Source: Taibaiella sp. | GTDB taxonomy: Bacteria; Bacteroidota; Bacteroidia; Chitinophagales; Chitinophagaceae | Assembly (NCBI GenBank): GCA_019739295.1 | Contig: JAHHDV010000025.1 | Coordinates: forward strand, 1-54,512 | Length of the DNA: 54,512 nucleotides | Direction of reading: 5' to 3' | In this document: in pieces, positions 12,215-21,652 of the stretch | How positions within the stretch are numbered: the first letter of the stretch is position 1 | Layout of the letters: each line of letters begins with the position of its first letter | Notes under the pieces: generated by a model | Told to the model about the DNA's origin: nothing | What the model saw: only the letters and a program-made list of their open reading frames with translations | Databases searched by the model: none | Made by a program: the position numbers and the translations under genes

Positions 12215-12249
12215 GCATTATCCGAATATTGAATCTGCAATTTGTTATC
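12181..12249. other. Centre of palindrome 1, inside a histidine kinase gene
   Basis: The sequence folds back on itself around a single unpaired G at 12215, with AATG-G-CATT at the core and more than 30 perfectly paired bases on each side. The left arm reads a kinase ATPase domain up to the start of the Asp-Asn-Gly motif and then turns into its own reverse complement. The codons at the turn (Asp-Asn-Gly-Ile) still match what the family expects, so TGGCA probably belongs to the original gene. Confidence 0.95.
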
Positions 12250-13934
12250 CTTCTGTTCGAATCGAATTGCTATTTCATCAAAACAGGCATGCTTAATGGT
12301 ATTGGTAATACACTCGTTCATGATGGCCTTAAGTTGTGTAAATTGGTAATGGCTCAGGAATCTGCTTTTATCGATATAAGCCAGGACCTTTTCCTGAAAT
12401 GAGCCATCCACATTCAACTTATTCAAGCTTTCGGATACCGCCTGAATTAAATCGGAAAGGGTATATTGGTTTTCTGACTTCAGGTCATGGGACAGGCTTC
12501 TGATCAACTGCATGGTATGCTCAATATGCTTTTCTAATTCCGACTTCTCTCCGCTACTTTCATTCCGGGCTTTAAGTAAGGTCTTAGCATAAAGAAGTGC
12601 CGGGTTGGCCTCATCATGAATACTTCTGGCCAGATTCAATTTAAAGGATAAAAACTTTTCCCGCTGTCTTCTTCTGCTTTGTCTGATTACAAAAAAACTA
12701 ATTAAAGACACCAAAATAAGGGAAAACATTGGTAATCGTCAATAACGAGTTTCGACCTTTTGTTTTCAATACTAATTTCCGAAATAAGGACCTGCTGCTC
12801 TGCAGCCTTTGCACGGGCATACATCATGTCGCTGATATCCTGAGTAATCGCCGATTTGAACTTTTTCCAGACGGATCAGGGCTGAAACCAGGGTATCCGC
12901 CGCTCTCCTTATAGAGTCCTTTTTTGATACAAAGCCCCTTGCTTCATATTTACAGATCATATAAGCCGTATACGAGTCCTCTTTCTTCCGGTTATAACCG
13001 TTAAGTTTTTTGTATATAAATCAAAGCACTGTCCGGCATATGGTTATCCAGGAACAAAACGGTTTTTGTTATCAGAAATGGCAAAAAGCAATATAATTTT
13101 TTAAGATTACTCAGGAGTTTGGCCATCTTTCCAGGAGTAAGTTTCATATCCTCAAGCAGCTGCCATTTCATCGGCTCCAGATCAAGTGCCTGCGCTTTTA
13201 TCCATTAAACTCAATATATTTCCATAGCGAATGTTAGAAAGGATATCCGGACCGGCTTCCTTTTCTACGGCCACAGCTTCAATCCGCTCCATAGTCTTCA
13301 GGATTTCATTACCCGTTATTGTATCATTCAACTGAAAAAACGCTTCCGATAATTTCTGTAATAGAATATTAGATTGAGCCAATGGCCGGACATCTGCTTC
13401 ATTACTGCCCAACATTTGGGGTAAGCTGTCTATAAATGAATGGTGCTTCATATACAGGGCTTTGGTAAGGTCGTATGAGCTTTTTGAATTATAGTAATCG
13501 GAAATAACAGATAGGGCAATAAACAGATGGATAACCCTGATTCTGTTCTTCCAAATTCTTTATTTTTTTCAGCATAATACAACATTTCCCCATCCTTTCC
13601 TGAAACTACCTGCATAATTACATAATATACTGTAGTAGGCTAATCTTGTCACTCATATTACCATTTCTCCATACTACTTTCCTGGTAAGTGGACAAAAGT
13701 TCAAGTTAATTCCTGATTCGTAAAGAAAACACCCTCTGCCAATGCTGCTCTCATCGTATTCACGACCGAATCTGAAAGGTATTTGTATGTAGCAGGATCG
13801 GACTCATAAAGTTCGGACAATCTGATCACAGCATTTGAAACCGAATCTTTCCTGTCGCTGCCAAAGGAATAATCTGAGTTGCATAAAAGTAGACACGTAA
13901 CGATAACTAAAGCTTGTACTTTAATGCAGGACAT
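12216..13934 (-). pseudogene. TPR-type sensor histidine kinase, truncated at the palindrome centre
   Basis: Membrane sensor kinase of the kind common in Bacteroidetes: signal peptide, extracytoplasmic TPR-like helical repeats, one membrane segment (MFSLILVSLISFFVI, about residues 1-15 of the open frame starting at 12729), basic linker, HisKA_3-like helix with IHDEANPALL, and HATPase_c N-box NECITNTIKHA. The frame is open from 12729 to the centre. Upstream it is broken by extra bases, for example near 13620, 13648 and 13705. The domain ends at Asp-Asn-Gly where the sequence folds back, so the G1/G2 boxes and C-terminus are absent. It diverges from the LuxR-type regulator and is its likely partner. 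Both arms share an extra A in an AAAA run near 13195 (left-arm equivalent near 11237) where a 3-A run would keep the frame. Confidence 0.78.
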
Positions 13935-14485
13935 ACATATTTTTTAAATTAAAAAATTAAGATTTGTTGGCTCCTTGACAGTGAATTGTTGCAAGCAAGC
14001 CGCAGTTCCTAAATACTGCTTAGAAAATGTTTGAGGGAAGGCTTTTAAGCAAAGAGTGAGGAATATGTCCCTTTAAAATAAAATTGAATTTCATAAATGC
14101 GGTTTTTCTAAAAGTCTATATTAATATAACTAAATATATTGAATGATATATTTATCTACAAATCTAATAACAACTCACGCTCAATTCGAAAAGATAGCAA
14201 AAATTCAATAAAGTCATTGAACTAATTGAGTTAATCATCAATACAGTTTCAGATTATACGTCTATCGCCCTGGAATAATAAAATGCAGATCAACAGATTT
14301 TATTGATCCTTACGAAAATTCAACTCGGCAAATGCAATTATTCGCTGAATAGCAAAACTACTATTACCACTATCAAGATGTTCACATCAAATGGTATTTC
14401 ATATACGCTACATATATTTTTGTGTGTAGAGGGTGAATGAAATTAATGCATGTTGGTGCATTACACTAATTAAGCCTGCCATAAT
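13935..14485. other. AT-rich divergent intergenic region, right copy
   Basis: 551 bases between the kinase and the regulator without a supportable gene. The only strong structure is the 20-bp dyad at 14444-14463. The promoters of both divergent genes should lie here. Confidence 0.6.
14444..14463. promoter_or_regulatory. 20-bp dyad TAATGCA-N6-TGCATTA, candidate regulator operator (right copy)
   Basis: Perfect 7-bp half-sites separated by TGTTGG, ending 22 bases before the regulator ATG. The size and position suit a LuxR-family operator overlapping the promoter or leader, but no binding evidence exists. Confidence 0.45.
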
Positions 14486-15115
14486 ATGAATAGTATACTA
14501 CTCTTAGGTAATGAAATGTTGTTGTTTTCAGAATTATTAAAACGGACAATAGATTACTCTTCTAAATTTAAATCTTTTGATGTAAAAATTGTTGATCATG
14601 AAGAGCTGTATAACAGTGCAGGTGCAGAAAGTGTCGTCATCATTCCGATCTGGGATGATCAATTTGACAAATTCATTCTTCAGCTGGACCAGACCTTATC
14701 AGATGAGATCAGCTTATTACTTATTGACTTTAATAAATCCCGGGTTGAAACAATCTGTAATCTAATATCTGTTAATAGAAAGATTGGAATAGTCAATCCA
14801 TACATATCCGTCGATGAGTTCGAGCATTATTTAATAGAATTTTTAAACAGTGACCGAAAATGGATACTGAGTAATGATATCCAGCAACACGTCATTGATT
14901 ATCTTTTTTCCTATCAAGGTAAAAAGTCATTGTCCGGTACGACTTTAACCAGTACTGAACAGCAAATCATAAACCTTGCAAAACAAGGGTACTCTATCAG
15001 CCAAATGGCTGACAGACTACATCTCAGTCCTAATACAATAGCTGTATACCGAAGCAGAATCCTGAAAAAATCAGGAAAAAAAACAATGACTCAATTACTT
15101 GCAAATTCATATTAA
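14486..15115 (+). CDS. LuxR/NarL-type response regulator with degenerate receiver
   Basis: A 209-residue DNA-binding regulator. The C-terminal third is a clear LuxR helix-turn-helix: LTSTEQQIINLAKQG, then SISQMADRLHLSPNTI and a recognition-helix end at YRSRILKK. The N-terminal ~120 residues have the length and alternating hydrophobic strands of a receiver domain. However, the acidic pair expected after the first strand is replaced by Gly-Asn, and no aspartate sits where the phospho-acceptor should be (IIPIWDD). I infer a non-canonical or non-phosphorylated receiver. The gene diverges from the TPR-type kinase and lies 43 bases before the giant secreted protein, which it may control. Confidence 0.85.
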   Translation: MNSILLLGNEMLLFSELLKRTIDYSSKFKSFDVKIVDHEELYNSAGAESVVIIPIWDDQFDKFILQLDQTLSDEISLLLIDFNKSRVETICNLISVNRKIGIVNPYISVDEFEHYLIEFLNSDRKWILSNDIQQHVIDYLFSYQGKKSLSGTTLTSTEQQIINLAKQGYSISQMADRLHLSPNTIAVYRSRILKKSGKKTMTQLLANSY

Positions 15116-15158
15116 ATCAATACAAAAGAAAATTTCTAATCACCCAAAAACCAACCCA

Positions 15159-18100
15159 ATGAAAAAAGTTAAACTTTACCTTTATGGGATCTCCCTGGTC
15201 CTGCTGGCCGGCTATTCAGTGTCAGCACAATCACCTGGTGGGATACCCGTAGACGCATGGTACAAATCTGATGCCATGAGCACCCTGTTCTCAGATGCCG
15301 GAATTACTACGGCAGGCGACAACACGTCCATTTACCAATGGAGTGACTTTTCAGGAAGTGGCTATAACCTGTTGCAGACAGGCAGCAGCAGCCGTCCTGT
15401 GTTCTCGGATGAGACCACACTTGCCAATTTTAACCCTACTGTTACATTCGACGGAAGCAATGACTGGATGCAGTTCACAGCACCAACCGGGGTTAATATT
15501 ATAGACCGGGCTTCCGGAACTATTTTTGTCGCAGGATATATGAATACGCAAAAAAGAAGTGGTTTTGCCGGTTTTCATGCCTCAATGGATTATCCTGGCC
15601 TGCATGTGTTTAACGGAGATTACAAAATGCTCTTTTTCACAGGGGGCCCGGGTTACCAGGGATTAAGTACTGATCCGATGACTGCAACCACTTATTTTAC
15701 AGCAGGGACAGGCTGGCAAAATGAAGAAGGGACAACAGCAAGTTATGCAGCCGCCACAGTTTCATTAAACGGAAATAGAATCGAATATTCGGATAATGAA
15801 CTATATAACGCAAATCTCAGTGAAGGAGCCAGGGATTTCAGGATCGGCGCAGATAATAACTGGGGAGCATTCAGCGGTCAGCTAAACGAGATCCTGGTAT
15901 TTGAGGATCGCCTCACTCCTGCCCAGTTGGATCAGGTAGAAACGTATCTGGCGATTAAGTATGGAACCACGTATGCAAACGGTACTGAGGATTATGTTAA
16001 CTCATCAGGAGTTACGGTATGGGATGCAGCTACTCATAGCGGTTTTCATTACAACATTGCTGGAATAGCCCGTGATGATGACGGCGCCTTGTATCAAAAG
16101 CAATCCTGGAGCAACAATGCCGGGAAGCAGATTTTAATCGGGATAGGCGGACTGGCAAATACAAATGCAGGTAATAGCGGAACACTTGATGACGGACAAT
16201 TTCTGATATGGGGCGATAATGGATTGCCTAAATCCTTAACGGTTCCCATTTCATTTTTTACCGGGATCAGTCATCATTTTGGTGCTATATGGCATGTTCA
16301 GAACACGGGAAGTGTAGGAACTGTAAGAATAGCATGGCCTAAAGGTATCAATAACCTCAGCCTGGTTCAAAGTACGGATGCCACCATAGATGCTTCGGAT
16401 ATAACGACGAATATGAGTGCAAATGAAATAACTATTAATGGAATAGTATATAATTATGCCGATGTGTCACTCGCTGATGGTGTATATTTCACATTAGCAG
16501 GAAAAGCAGTAGCACCGGGTGGTGTCGCTGATGGACTATTGATGTGGCACAGGGCCGATGATGCAGTAACGACCCCCGGGAAAAAAGATATATGGTATGA
16601 CATGTCAGGGAATAACAGGGATATTACCCAATATAATGATACTGCTTACCGGCCTGCCCTGATCACTGATGCGTCTTATGCAGCAGATGCCAAAAACTAC
16701 GGCTTTAACTTTAATCCTTTTTATTATTTTGACGGTTCCAATGATTTCTTTTATCGTGCCGGTTCAGGAGATTATTTTGAGAGTGATGGCAGTCCAGGTT
16801 CCACGTATGGCGTGATATATAATTCGGAAAGTGGCGGATGGCGTACTGCTTATGGCTGGGGAGATGATGATCCCAACCTTGTCAGAGGAAATAATAACTA
16901 TTATGTTACCCGGAATAATGGAACTGCCATTGGTGAAAATGTAAACGCCGCAAGCCTGCCTGCACATATAGGCGGTACGGCATGGAAGGGCGGTGGCATC
17001 AACGGAGTGTACATGAATATTGATGGCAGGGTTTATAGTAATAATCTTACCCATATCGGCACCATCAGTATCGATGAATTTTCAATTGGCTCTGAAGGCT
17101 GGGATTTGAGTGGTAATGGAAATGAAGTGTTTCATGGTGGTATCTCCGAAGTATTCGCGTATAGCAATGATCACCAGAATAGTACTGGTGATGAAAAGCA
17201 AAGGATCAATTCCTACCTGGCGATCAAATATGGTATTACCCTGAGCAATGATGACGGGACGGGAGCAGGAGATTACTTAAGCAGCAATTCAGATACTGTC
17301 TGGAACGTAACCGACAATGAGGGATTCAATAATAATATAGCAGGGTTAGCCCATGATGAAAACAGCGGATTGCATCAGAAACAATCGCGGAGCAACCAGG
17401 AAGGGCAACAGGTCTTGATAGGTACTACCGGCCTGGCAAATACCAACAAGGAAAATACCACAGGTATATCAGACGGGCAGTTCCTTATATGGGGAGATAA
17501 CGGGTTGGGAAAAGTGCCGGCAGTGGCTATTTCCGGGATAACCGGTATCAATTTCCGCTTTGCATCAGTATGGAAAGTACAGAATACCGGTTCGGTTGGT
17601 ACCGTTAGGGTATCCTGGCCAAGCGGATTGACGAACATCACACTTCTTCAAAGCAGTGATTCAACTTTCTCTACGGGAGTGGCTCCTACGGATATGTCTG
17701 CCAATATCACCACTATAAACGGTGTGGTTTATAATTATGCAGATGTTATTTTAACCGACGGGCAGTACTTTACCTTTGGAACCGAGCTAAATGGTCCCGG
17801 GGGTGTAGCACTGGATCTTCGGGTATGGCTCAGATCTGATGCCGGATTTACTCCGGGTCAATGGACGGATTTCTCAGGCAATACTAACAATTATACCCAG
17901 ACAAATGCTTCCCGTCAGCCTTTTACTGCAGATAAAATGTACAACTTCAACCCGATTGTCGATTTCGGCACAACAGGTTCTGATGCGCGCTTTATGGTAG
18001 TGCCTGATGGACAGCCCTACACTGCTGATGGGCTCAACAGCACTATATTTGTAGCTGCTGTAAATAAAGAGGCATCCGGATATACGGATATTATCGGGTT

Positions 18101-21100
18101 CGGGAATACGACTACCGGCACCGGGTTGGTGAATGCCAATGCGCCGACATTTACCAAGTTAGGTGACAATATCGTCATTTATCCTTATATCACTGCTCCT
18201 GACTTACCGGAAGTGCAATTAAACAGGCTGTATCTTGATGATGTTTCATTTACAGTAGGCACATCAGGGATCAAATATGGCAAAAATGGTCAGCTTGATA
18301 CCGTAGCTGCTACCTTTGCAGCGGGAAATGCACAGTTTGCAAGCGGTAGCGTACTGGGTGCTCAGCCGGAAGTCAGAAACGGGTACATAGGAGAAGTCAT
18401 TGCATTCGAAAGAGATTTAGACGAAGATGAAAAACAGAGAGTGCGCAGCTATGTAGCTATTAAATATGGGATTACGCTTAGTCACGATTATATTGCTGCA
18501 AATGATGTGACCGTATTCTGGGATACTGCGGTGAATACAGAATTTAACAACAATATTGCGGGTATAGCCCGTGATGATCAGGGATCATTATATCAAAGGC
18601 AGTCCAATAGTATCAATCCCGGCAACCAGGTACTGATCAGTACCACGGGATTAAATAACAGTAACGCTGCCAATACCGGTGCACTGACCAATCAGCAATT
18701 CCTGGTATGGGGAGATAATGGCCTTGCTAAAGCACCTTCCGTTCCCATAACCGGAATTGCCGATGTCAATAATCGCTTTGCGGCTATCTGGAAAGTACAG
18801 AACACCAATGCTGTAGGAACAGTAAGGGTCGCCTGGAAAGCCGGCTACGCCAACCTGAAGCTCATTCAAAGTGCAGATACCATTATCAATTCTTCTGACG
18901 TGGTCACCGGTATGGATGGTACACAAACGATCAATGGAATTGAATATGCCTATGCAGATGTTACATTGACTGATGGAGAATACTTTACGTTTGCCGCATT
19001 CGTGCAGGCACCTGGTGGTGTTACCAACGGGTTAAGTCATTGGTACAGGGCGGATAAGCTGACCGAATCGTCTGGAGACAGTACAGACTTGACATCCTGG
19101 ACTGATTTTACCTCAGGTGTGGAAGTAACCCAGATCGGTACAGCAGCCTTGCCTAAATTCAAATCGGGCAACACTACTCATTTTAATTTCAACCCGGGGA
19201 TAGAGTTCACAGCTAATAACCAAAAAATTGGAAACATTAACGAACCTACTGTTTCAGCAGTTAATTTTGAGGTATTCAGTTTGACAAAACAAGGAATGAC
19301 CGGCACCCGTTTCTTCAATATTGGTATGGAGAATACTACATTTAACGGAACCAACTGGGATCAGCCCGGGCTTTATGCCAATGGAAACATAGCAAGAAGA
19401 AACAATACGGGAGGGAGTGCGGTAATAGCTAACCCCGGAAGTATCAATTTCGCTTCGGGCAGCCCCAGTATTATGTACCACCATTTCCTTGATCTGAATA
19501 TGAGTAAAGGGTTAAATGGTGCCCCTTTAGGAGCTGTAACGACACATACTGCAAGAGGTATCGTCTCCGGTGGTCATTTATTCGGAGCCAATAGCGGTGA
19601 TGTTACCGGTGGTGATGATGCAGGCTTTACCGGGCACATTGGAGAGCTGATCATCTATGGTCATGATACCATTACCGCGGCAGAAAGAAATAAAATAGAT
19701 GCCTACCTTGCCATTAAATATGGGGTAACATTAGATACCAATGTAAGCTATGTTACCTCTCAGGACGATACAGTATGGAATAGAATTGCCAATATTGACT
19801 ACTATTACAATGTAGCCGGTATAGGAAATGATTTTATATCCGCCTTGCATCAAAAACAAAGCCGTAGCCAGCATGCCAACACCAATGGCCAGGTGATTAT
19901 AGGATTAGGCGACATAGCAGAGACCAATGCAGAAAACACAAATGGGCTTCAGGACGGGCAATTCCTCATTTGGGGAGATAACGGTGAGACAGATGATCTT
20001 TCCGATGCATTTGTAGCTTTTGAATATGCCGGCAGCACAGATAACGGCCGCAGAATGACGCGTGTATGGAAAGTTCAGAATACCGACGTAGATCAGCAGG
20101 TATTGATTCGTTTTCCGCAATCTTCTGTCGGCACGACCACCTTGCCGGATGAAACGTGTGCGGACTATGTTATCATATTCGCTCCTGACACTACATTTAC
20201 AACGGGGCTGACAGTAAGTCCATTAACTGTAAATGATTCATTCTATGACGCTGTACACACATTCCCTAATGGCATGAGCTACTTCACTTATGCAAGAATA
20301 AGACCCCTTAATCCGGGTGTTGTGTATTTGCCGGGTTCAATAGAAGTTACTACGGAATACGATGACGAATGTAATACAGGAGAATGGACATATTATCATT
20401 TAGAAGGAGATGCTACTCAGAAAGTAATCGCGATGGCAGGATTCCCAACTGTTGATTTGGATAGTTTCGGGATAAATATTACACCGGAAGGAGCTGTATA
20501 TGATGACGGTGTCCAGACAACGAGGTTAATGCCGCGGATAACTTCAGTAGCGGATAGCAATGTATCAACAATTCCTTCCGGCAAAGTAAGAATCTATTAC
20601 AGCCAGGAGGAGTTAGACGCTACCCTGGTTTCCGAAGCACTTACAAGCGGATGGTTCAGATATAGCGGTACGGCAGAAGATGTGATCACTGATATATACA
20701 GTGACGGTGTATTCGATACGCTGAAAGCCGTGTCCTTGATTCCGGATGCTTATGGAATAGAAGATGGTGTGAGCTACGTGGAATTCCACAATGTAGATTC
20801 CTTCTCGAGTTTCGTATACCTCTCTTCTACCTTTAATGAAGGTACGGTATTGGATGTTTCGTGGTTATACTTTACTGCGCAGGCCCGCAATAAAGAAGCA
20901 TTGCTTACATGGGGTACAGCCTCAGAAACCGCCAATAACGGCTTCGAGATAGAAAGGAGTAGTGACGGGCGCAGCTGGAATTCTATAGGATTCGTGGCTA
21001 CACTGGCAGAGAACGGTAATAGCAATGCTCCGTTGAATTATGTATTTACAGATCTCACACCGTTAAACGGTGACAATTTTTACAGGCTGAAACAGGTGGA

Positions 21101-21392
21101 TATAGATGGCAGGTATGAGTACAGTGAAGTTCGTATGGTAAGGTTCGGCCAACAAGGTCACCTTACTATCGTTCCTAACCCAACCAGCGGCATGGTTACC
21201 ATTTCCGGTTTTGCAAAAGGGAATAACCAGATCGTGCTGGTCAATGCTCTGGGACAAATGCTGCTCCATACAACCCTGAAAGACCAGGCAGAATACAGGC
21301 TGGATCTGTCCCGTTTTACAGCAGGTGTTTATTATATCTCAGTAAGAAATGAAGATGGTACCGTAAGTCACCATAAAGTGGTAAAACAATAG
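15159..21392 (+). CDS. Giant secreted lectin-like repeat protein with type IX secretion C-terminal domain
   Basis: A 2077-residue secreted or surface protein. The start is the ATG before MKKVKLYLYGISLVLLAGY, a Sec signal peptide ending near Ala-Gln-Ser; an ATG 60 bases upstream overlaps the regulator and lacks a signal. After the signal come four diverged modules of about 400-450 residues, starting near residues 25, 450, 877 and 1283. Each opens with Trp-x-(Lys/Arg)-(Ser/Ala)-Asp and contains a LamG/concanavalin-like region, then YLAIKYG, NNIAGIARDD, QFLIWGDNGL, WKVQNT and YADV..DG.YFT. A short fibronectin-like stretch (LLTWGTASETANNGFEIERS, ~1905) precedes the type A sorting domain (IVPNPTSG near 2000 to the C-terminal HHKVVKQ). 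The family suggests adhesion or glycan binding at the cell surface. Substrate unknown. Confidence 0.88.
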   Translation: MKKVKLYLYGISLVLLAGYSVSAQSPGGIPVDAWYKSDAMSTLFSDAGITTAGDNTSIYQWSDFSGSGYNLLQTGSSSRPVFSDETTLANFNPTVTFDGSNDWMQFTAPTGVNIIDRASGTIFVAGYMNTQKRSGFAGFHASMDYPGLHVFNGDYKMLFFTGGPGYQGLSTDPMTATTYFTAGTGWQNEEGTTASYAAATVSLNGNRIEYSDNELYNANLSEGARDFRIGADNNWGAFSGQLNEILVFEDRLTPAQLDQVETYLAIKYGTTYANGTEDYVNSSGVTVWDAATHSGFHYNIAGIARDDDGALYQKQSWSNNAGKQILIGIGGLANTNAGNSGTLDDGQFLIWGDNGLPKSLTVPISFFTGISHHFGAIWHVQNTGSVGTVRIAWPKGINNLSLVQSTDATIDASDITTNMSANEITINGIVYNYADVSLADGVYFTLAGKAVAPGGVADGLLMWHRADDAVTTPGKKDIWYDMSGNNRDITQYNDTAYRPALITDASYAADAKNYGFNFNPFYYFDGSNDFFYRAGSGDYFESDGSPGSTYGVIYNSESGGWRTAYGWGDDDPNLVRGNNNYYVTRNNGTAIGENVNAASLPAHIGGTAWKGGGINGVYMNIDGRVYSNNLTHIGTISIDEFSIGSEGWDLSGNGNEVFHGGISEVFAYSNDHQNSTGDEKQRINSYLAIKYGITLSNDDGTGAGDYLSSNSDTVWNVTDNEGFNNNIAGLAHDENSGLHQKQSRSNQEGQQVLIGTTGLANTNKENTTGISDGQFLIWGDNGLGKVPAVAISGITGINFRFASVWKVQNTGSVGTVRVSWPSGLTNITLLQSSDSTFSTGVAPTDMSANITTINGVVYNYADVILTDGQYFTFGTELNGPGGVALDLRVWLRSDAGFTPGQWTDFSGNTNNYTQTNASRQPFTADKMYNFNPIVDFGTTGSDARFMVVPDGQPYTADGLNSTIFVAAVNKEASGYTDIIGFGNTTTGTGLVNANAPTFTKLGDNIVIYPYITAPDLPEVQLNRLYLDDVSFTVGTSGIKYGKNGQLDTVAATFAAGNAQFASGSVLGAQPEVRNGYIGEVIAFERDLDEDEKQRVRSYVAIKYGITLSHDYIAANDVTVFWDTAVNTEFNNNIAGIARDDQGSLYQRQSNSINPGNQVLISTTGLNNSNAANTGALTNQQFLVWGDNGLAKAPSVPITGIADVNNRFAAIWKVQNTNAVGTVRVAWKAGYANLKLIQSADTIINSSDVVTGMDGTQTINGIEYAYADVTLTDGEYFTFAAFVQAPGGVTNGLSHWYRADKLTESSGDSTDLTSWTDFTSGVEVTQIGTAALPKFKSGNTTHFNFNPGIEFTANNQKIGNINEPTVSAVNFEVFSLTKQGMTGTRFFNIGMENTTFNGTNWDQPGLYANGNIARRNNTGGSAVIANPGSINFASGSPSIMYHHFLDLNMSKGLNGAPLGAVTTHTARGIVSGGHLFGANSGDVTGGDDAGFTGHIGELIIYGHDTITAAERNKIDAYLAIKYGVTLDTNVSYVTSQDDTVWNRIANIDYYYNVAGIGNDFISALHQKQSRSQHANTNGQVIIGLGDIAETNAENTNGLQDGQFLIWGDNGETDDLSDAFVAFEYAGSTDNGRRMTRVWKVQNTDVDQQVLIRFPQSSVGTTTLPDETCADYVIIFAPDTTFTTGLTVSPLTVNDSFYDAVHTFPNGMSYFTYARIRPLNPGVVYLPGSIEVTTEYDDECNTGEWTYYHLEGDATQKVIAMAGFPTVDLDSFGINITPEGAVYDDGVQTTRLMPRITSVADSNVSTIPSGKVRIYYSQEELDATLVSEALTSGWFRYSGTAEDVITDIYSDGVFDTLKAVSLIPDAYGIEDGVSYVEFHNVDSFSSFVYLSSTFNEGTVLDVSWLYFTAQARNKEALLTWGTASETANNGFEIERSSDGRSWNSIGFVATLAENGNSNAPLNYVFTDLTPLNGDNFYRLKQVDIDGRYEYSEVRMVRFGQQGHLTIVPNPTSGMVTISGFAKGNNQIVLVNALGQMLLHTTLKDQAEYRLDLSRFTAGVYYISVRNEDGTVSHHKVVKQ

Positions 21393-21423
21393 TTTCCTGC
21401 CCAGATTTACGTTTCAAAAAAGC

Positions 21424-21450
21424 AAAACGCCCACTATATGTGGGCGTTTT
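21424..21450. terminator. Rho-independent terminator after the lectin-like gene
   Basis: AAAACGCCCAC pairs with GTGGGCGTTTT around a TATAT loop, 31 bases past the stop codon. A-rich and T-rich flanks make it plausible in both directions. Confidence 0.75.
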
Positions 21451-21570
21451 ACTTTTTATCTGCTCCGCCCGGATAGGCTATCTGAAAAATACACTGACAG
21501 GTAGTTATAACACCTACTATTCACAAACTCAAGTATTACTATAATTCCAATTTAAGAATACCCATGGTAC

Positions 21571-21578
21571 TAACTTTG
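21571..21578 (+). promoter_or_regulatory. Putative -7 element TAACTTTG
   Basis: Matches the Bacteroidetes TAnnTTTG box and lies 75 bases upstream of the RCC1-like gene in a 260-base intergenic gap. The -33 box is not evident. Confidence 0.4.
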
Positions 21579-21652
21579 CGACCTGATATAAAAATATATA
21601 AATATAACTATTTATGCTTTTACAAATATTATTATAAAATAAAAATTACAAT

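Noticed and set aside
11791..12402. Continuous 203-residue frame across the palindrome centre
   Set aside because: After the centre it translates the antisense of the same kinase gene, so the C-terminal part is meaningless.
15099..15158. Upstream ATG as start of the giant lectin-like protein
   Set aside because: It overlaps the regulator's last codons and puts 20 residues before a normal signal peptide; the ATG at 15159 gives a clean Sec signal.
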